Source of the DNA: an uncultured Erythrobacter sp.
Lineage (GTDB): Bacteria > Pseudomonadota > Alphaproteobacteria > Sphingomonadales > Sphingomonadaceae
Assembly: GCA_947503275.1 (NCBI GenBank)
Contig: CANNCZ010000002.1
Coordinates: forward strand, 1,459,501-1,523,500
DNA: 64,000 bases
Direction: 5' to 3'
Shown: piece after piece, positions 63,479 through 64,000 of the stretch
Position numbering within the stretch: position 1 is the stretch's first letter
Layout: every line of letters starts with the position of its first letter
The notes under the pieces: generated by a model
Told to the model about the DNA's origin: nothing
What the model saw: only the letters and a program-made list of their open reading frames with translations
Databases searched by the model: none
Program-made: the position numbers and the translations under genes

Positions 63479-64000
63479 TCGACACACCGACCGGTGATTG
63501 GCGCGACATGGAACGCAGCGAGCTGGTCCATGACGTGGTCGCGTCGCCCAATTTCAGTAACCGCACTTTGCCGATCACGATGCTGGTCATGCACTACACT
63601 GAAATGCAGCCGGTTGAGACTGCGTTAGCGAGGCTCACCGACCCCGAGGCCGGTGTCTCCGCGCATTACCTGATCAGCGAAGCGGGCGTGGTGACGCAGC
63701 TTGTCTCCGAAGAAAAGCGCGCTTGGCATGCGGGTGCGTCATATTGGCGTGGGATCAAGGATGTGAATTCAGCGAGCATCGGGATTGAGCTTGATCATCC
63801 TGGCCACGCAGGCGGCTATCGCGGATTTTCCGAGGAGCAACTTGCAGCGCTCGTCCCGTTGGCCGCCCGCATTGTGAAGCAATATGACATCCCGCGCGCC
63901 AATGTGGTGGGCCATTCTGACGTCGCACCCATTCGCAAGATTGATCCCGGTGAATTGTTCCCATGGGACCGGCTGGCGGATTACGGCCTTTGCCTACCAT
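63475..64000 (+). CDS. N-acetylmuramoyl-L-alanine amidase, AmpD type (3' truncated)
   Basis: 175 codons are visible, with the frame running off the end of the window. The zinc amidase motif is LVMHYTEM (His40), IELDHP (Glu105) and VGHSDVAPIRKIDPG (His147, Asp157), the amidase_2 pattern of AmpD/AmiD. It cleaves the lactyl-Ala bond of peptidoglycan fragments. GTG at 63475 overlaps the chpT stop by 4 bases; no signal peptide is visible, so it may be cytoplasmic. Confidence 0.85.
   Translation, partial: MIDTPTGDWRDMERSELVHDVVASPNFSNRTLPITMLVMHYTEMQPVETALARLTDPEAGVSAHYLISEAGVVTQLVSEEKRAWHAGASYWRGIKDVNSASIGIELDHPGHAGGYRGFSEEQLAALVPLAARIVKQYDIPRANVVGHSDVAPIRKIDPGELFPWDRLADYGLCLP

Overview
The window comes from the chromosome of an alphaproteobacterium, most likely a marine member of Sphingomonadales (Erythrobacteraceae-like). 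This rests on gene content: a zwf-edd-glk Entner-Doudoroff operon, a ybgF-tilS pair, ChpT, a GN-class sortase with its marine target protein, RpoH with an intact RpoH box, and small families such as DUF3297 and DUF1761. I see no insertion sequence, prophage, CRISPR array or rRNA. It is mostly housekeeping backbone with one accessory island at about 19-29 kb. Both window edges cut genes: a RodZ-like C-terminus on the left and an AmpD-type amidase on the right.

Layout. 0-13 kb: RodZ-like tail, YbgF, TilS, an L,D-transpeptidase, a divergent PEP-carboxylase-like protein joined to glk-edd-zwf, a transglutaminase-like protein and RimO. 13-19 kb: a DUF1761 membrane protein, a K+ channel, SurE, SerS, a lipoprotein, a PKHD hydroxylase and a membrane protein. 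19-29 kb: a six-gene, fully overlapping operon (KAS III-type condensing enzyme, SDR, metallo-beta-lactamase-fold hydrolase, PaaK-like adenylating enzyme, ATP-grasp ligase, Rieske oxygenase) divergent from a TetR regulator with two tandem operator-like palindromes; next to it is a second operon (Rieske oxygenase, SnoaL-like protein, class III CoA transferase). 29-38 kb: tRNA-Val, SppA, PyrB with an extra N-terminal domain, a PyrC-like protein without the HxH metal motif, and a ParA / RHH-like / TPR-SPOR set facing a Sel1-SPOR gene. 38-45 kb: DUF418 protein, lipoprotein, iron storage genes bfd and bfr with Fur-like boxes, DUF2721, Der, a CHAP protein, DUF3297. 45-52 kb: tRNA-Leu, trigger factor with a histone-H1-like tail, amidase, acyltransferase, ClpP, ClpX. 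52-64 kb: SIMPL protein, a fasciclin / anti-sigma / ECF sigma set, MtgA, the sortase and its target, an HTH regulator, a P-loop protein, RpoH, RluD, a JAMM peptidase, ChpT and AmpD-like amidase.

The best candidate for an undescribed system is the 19.1-25.5 kb operon. Its enzymes form a plausible small-molecule pathway: carbon-carbon condensation, ketoreduction, adenylation, hydrolysis, ATP-dependent ligation and oxygenation. The parts parallel the OleABCD logic but use different folds for the later steps. The product is unknown and the pathway is inference from gene families and overlap. Other points worth a look are the PEP-carboxylase-like protein lacking conserved catalytic residues inside the glucose operon, the trigger factor tail, the PyrB fusion, and the SigK/RskA/fasciclin association.
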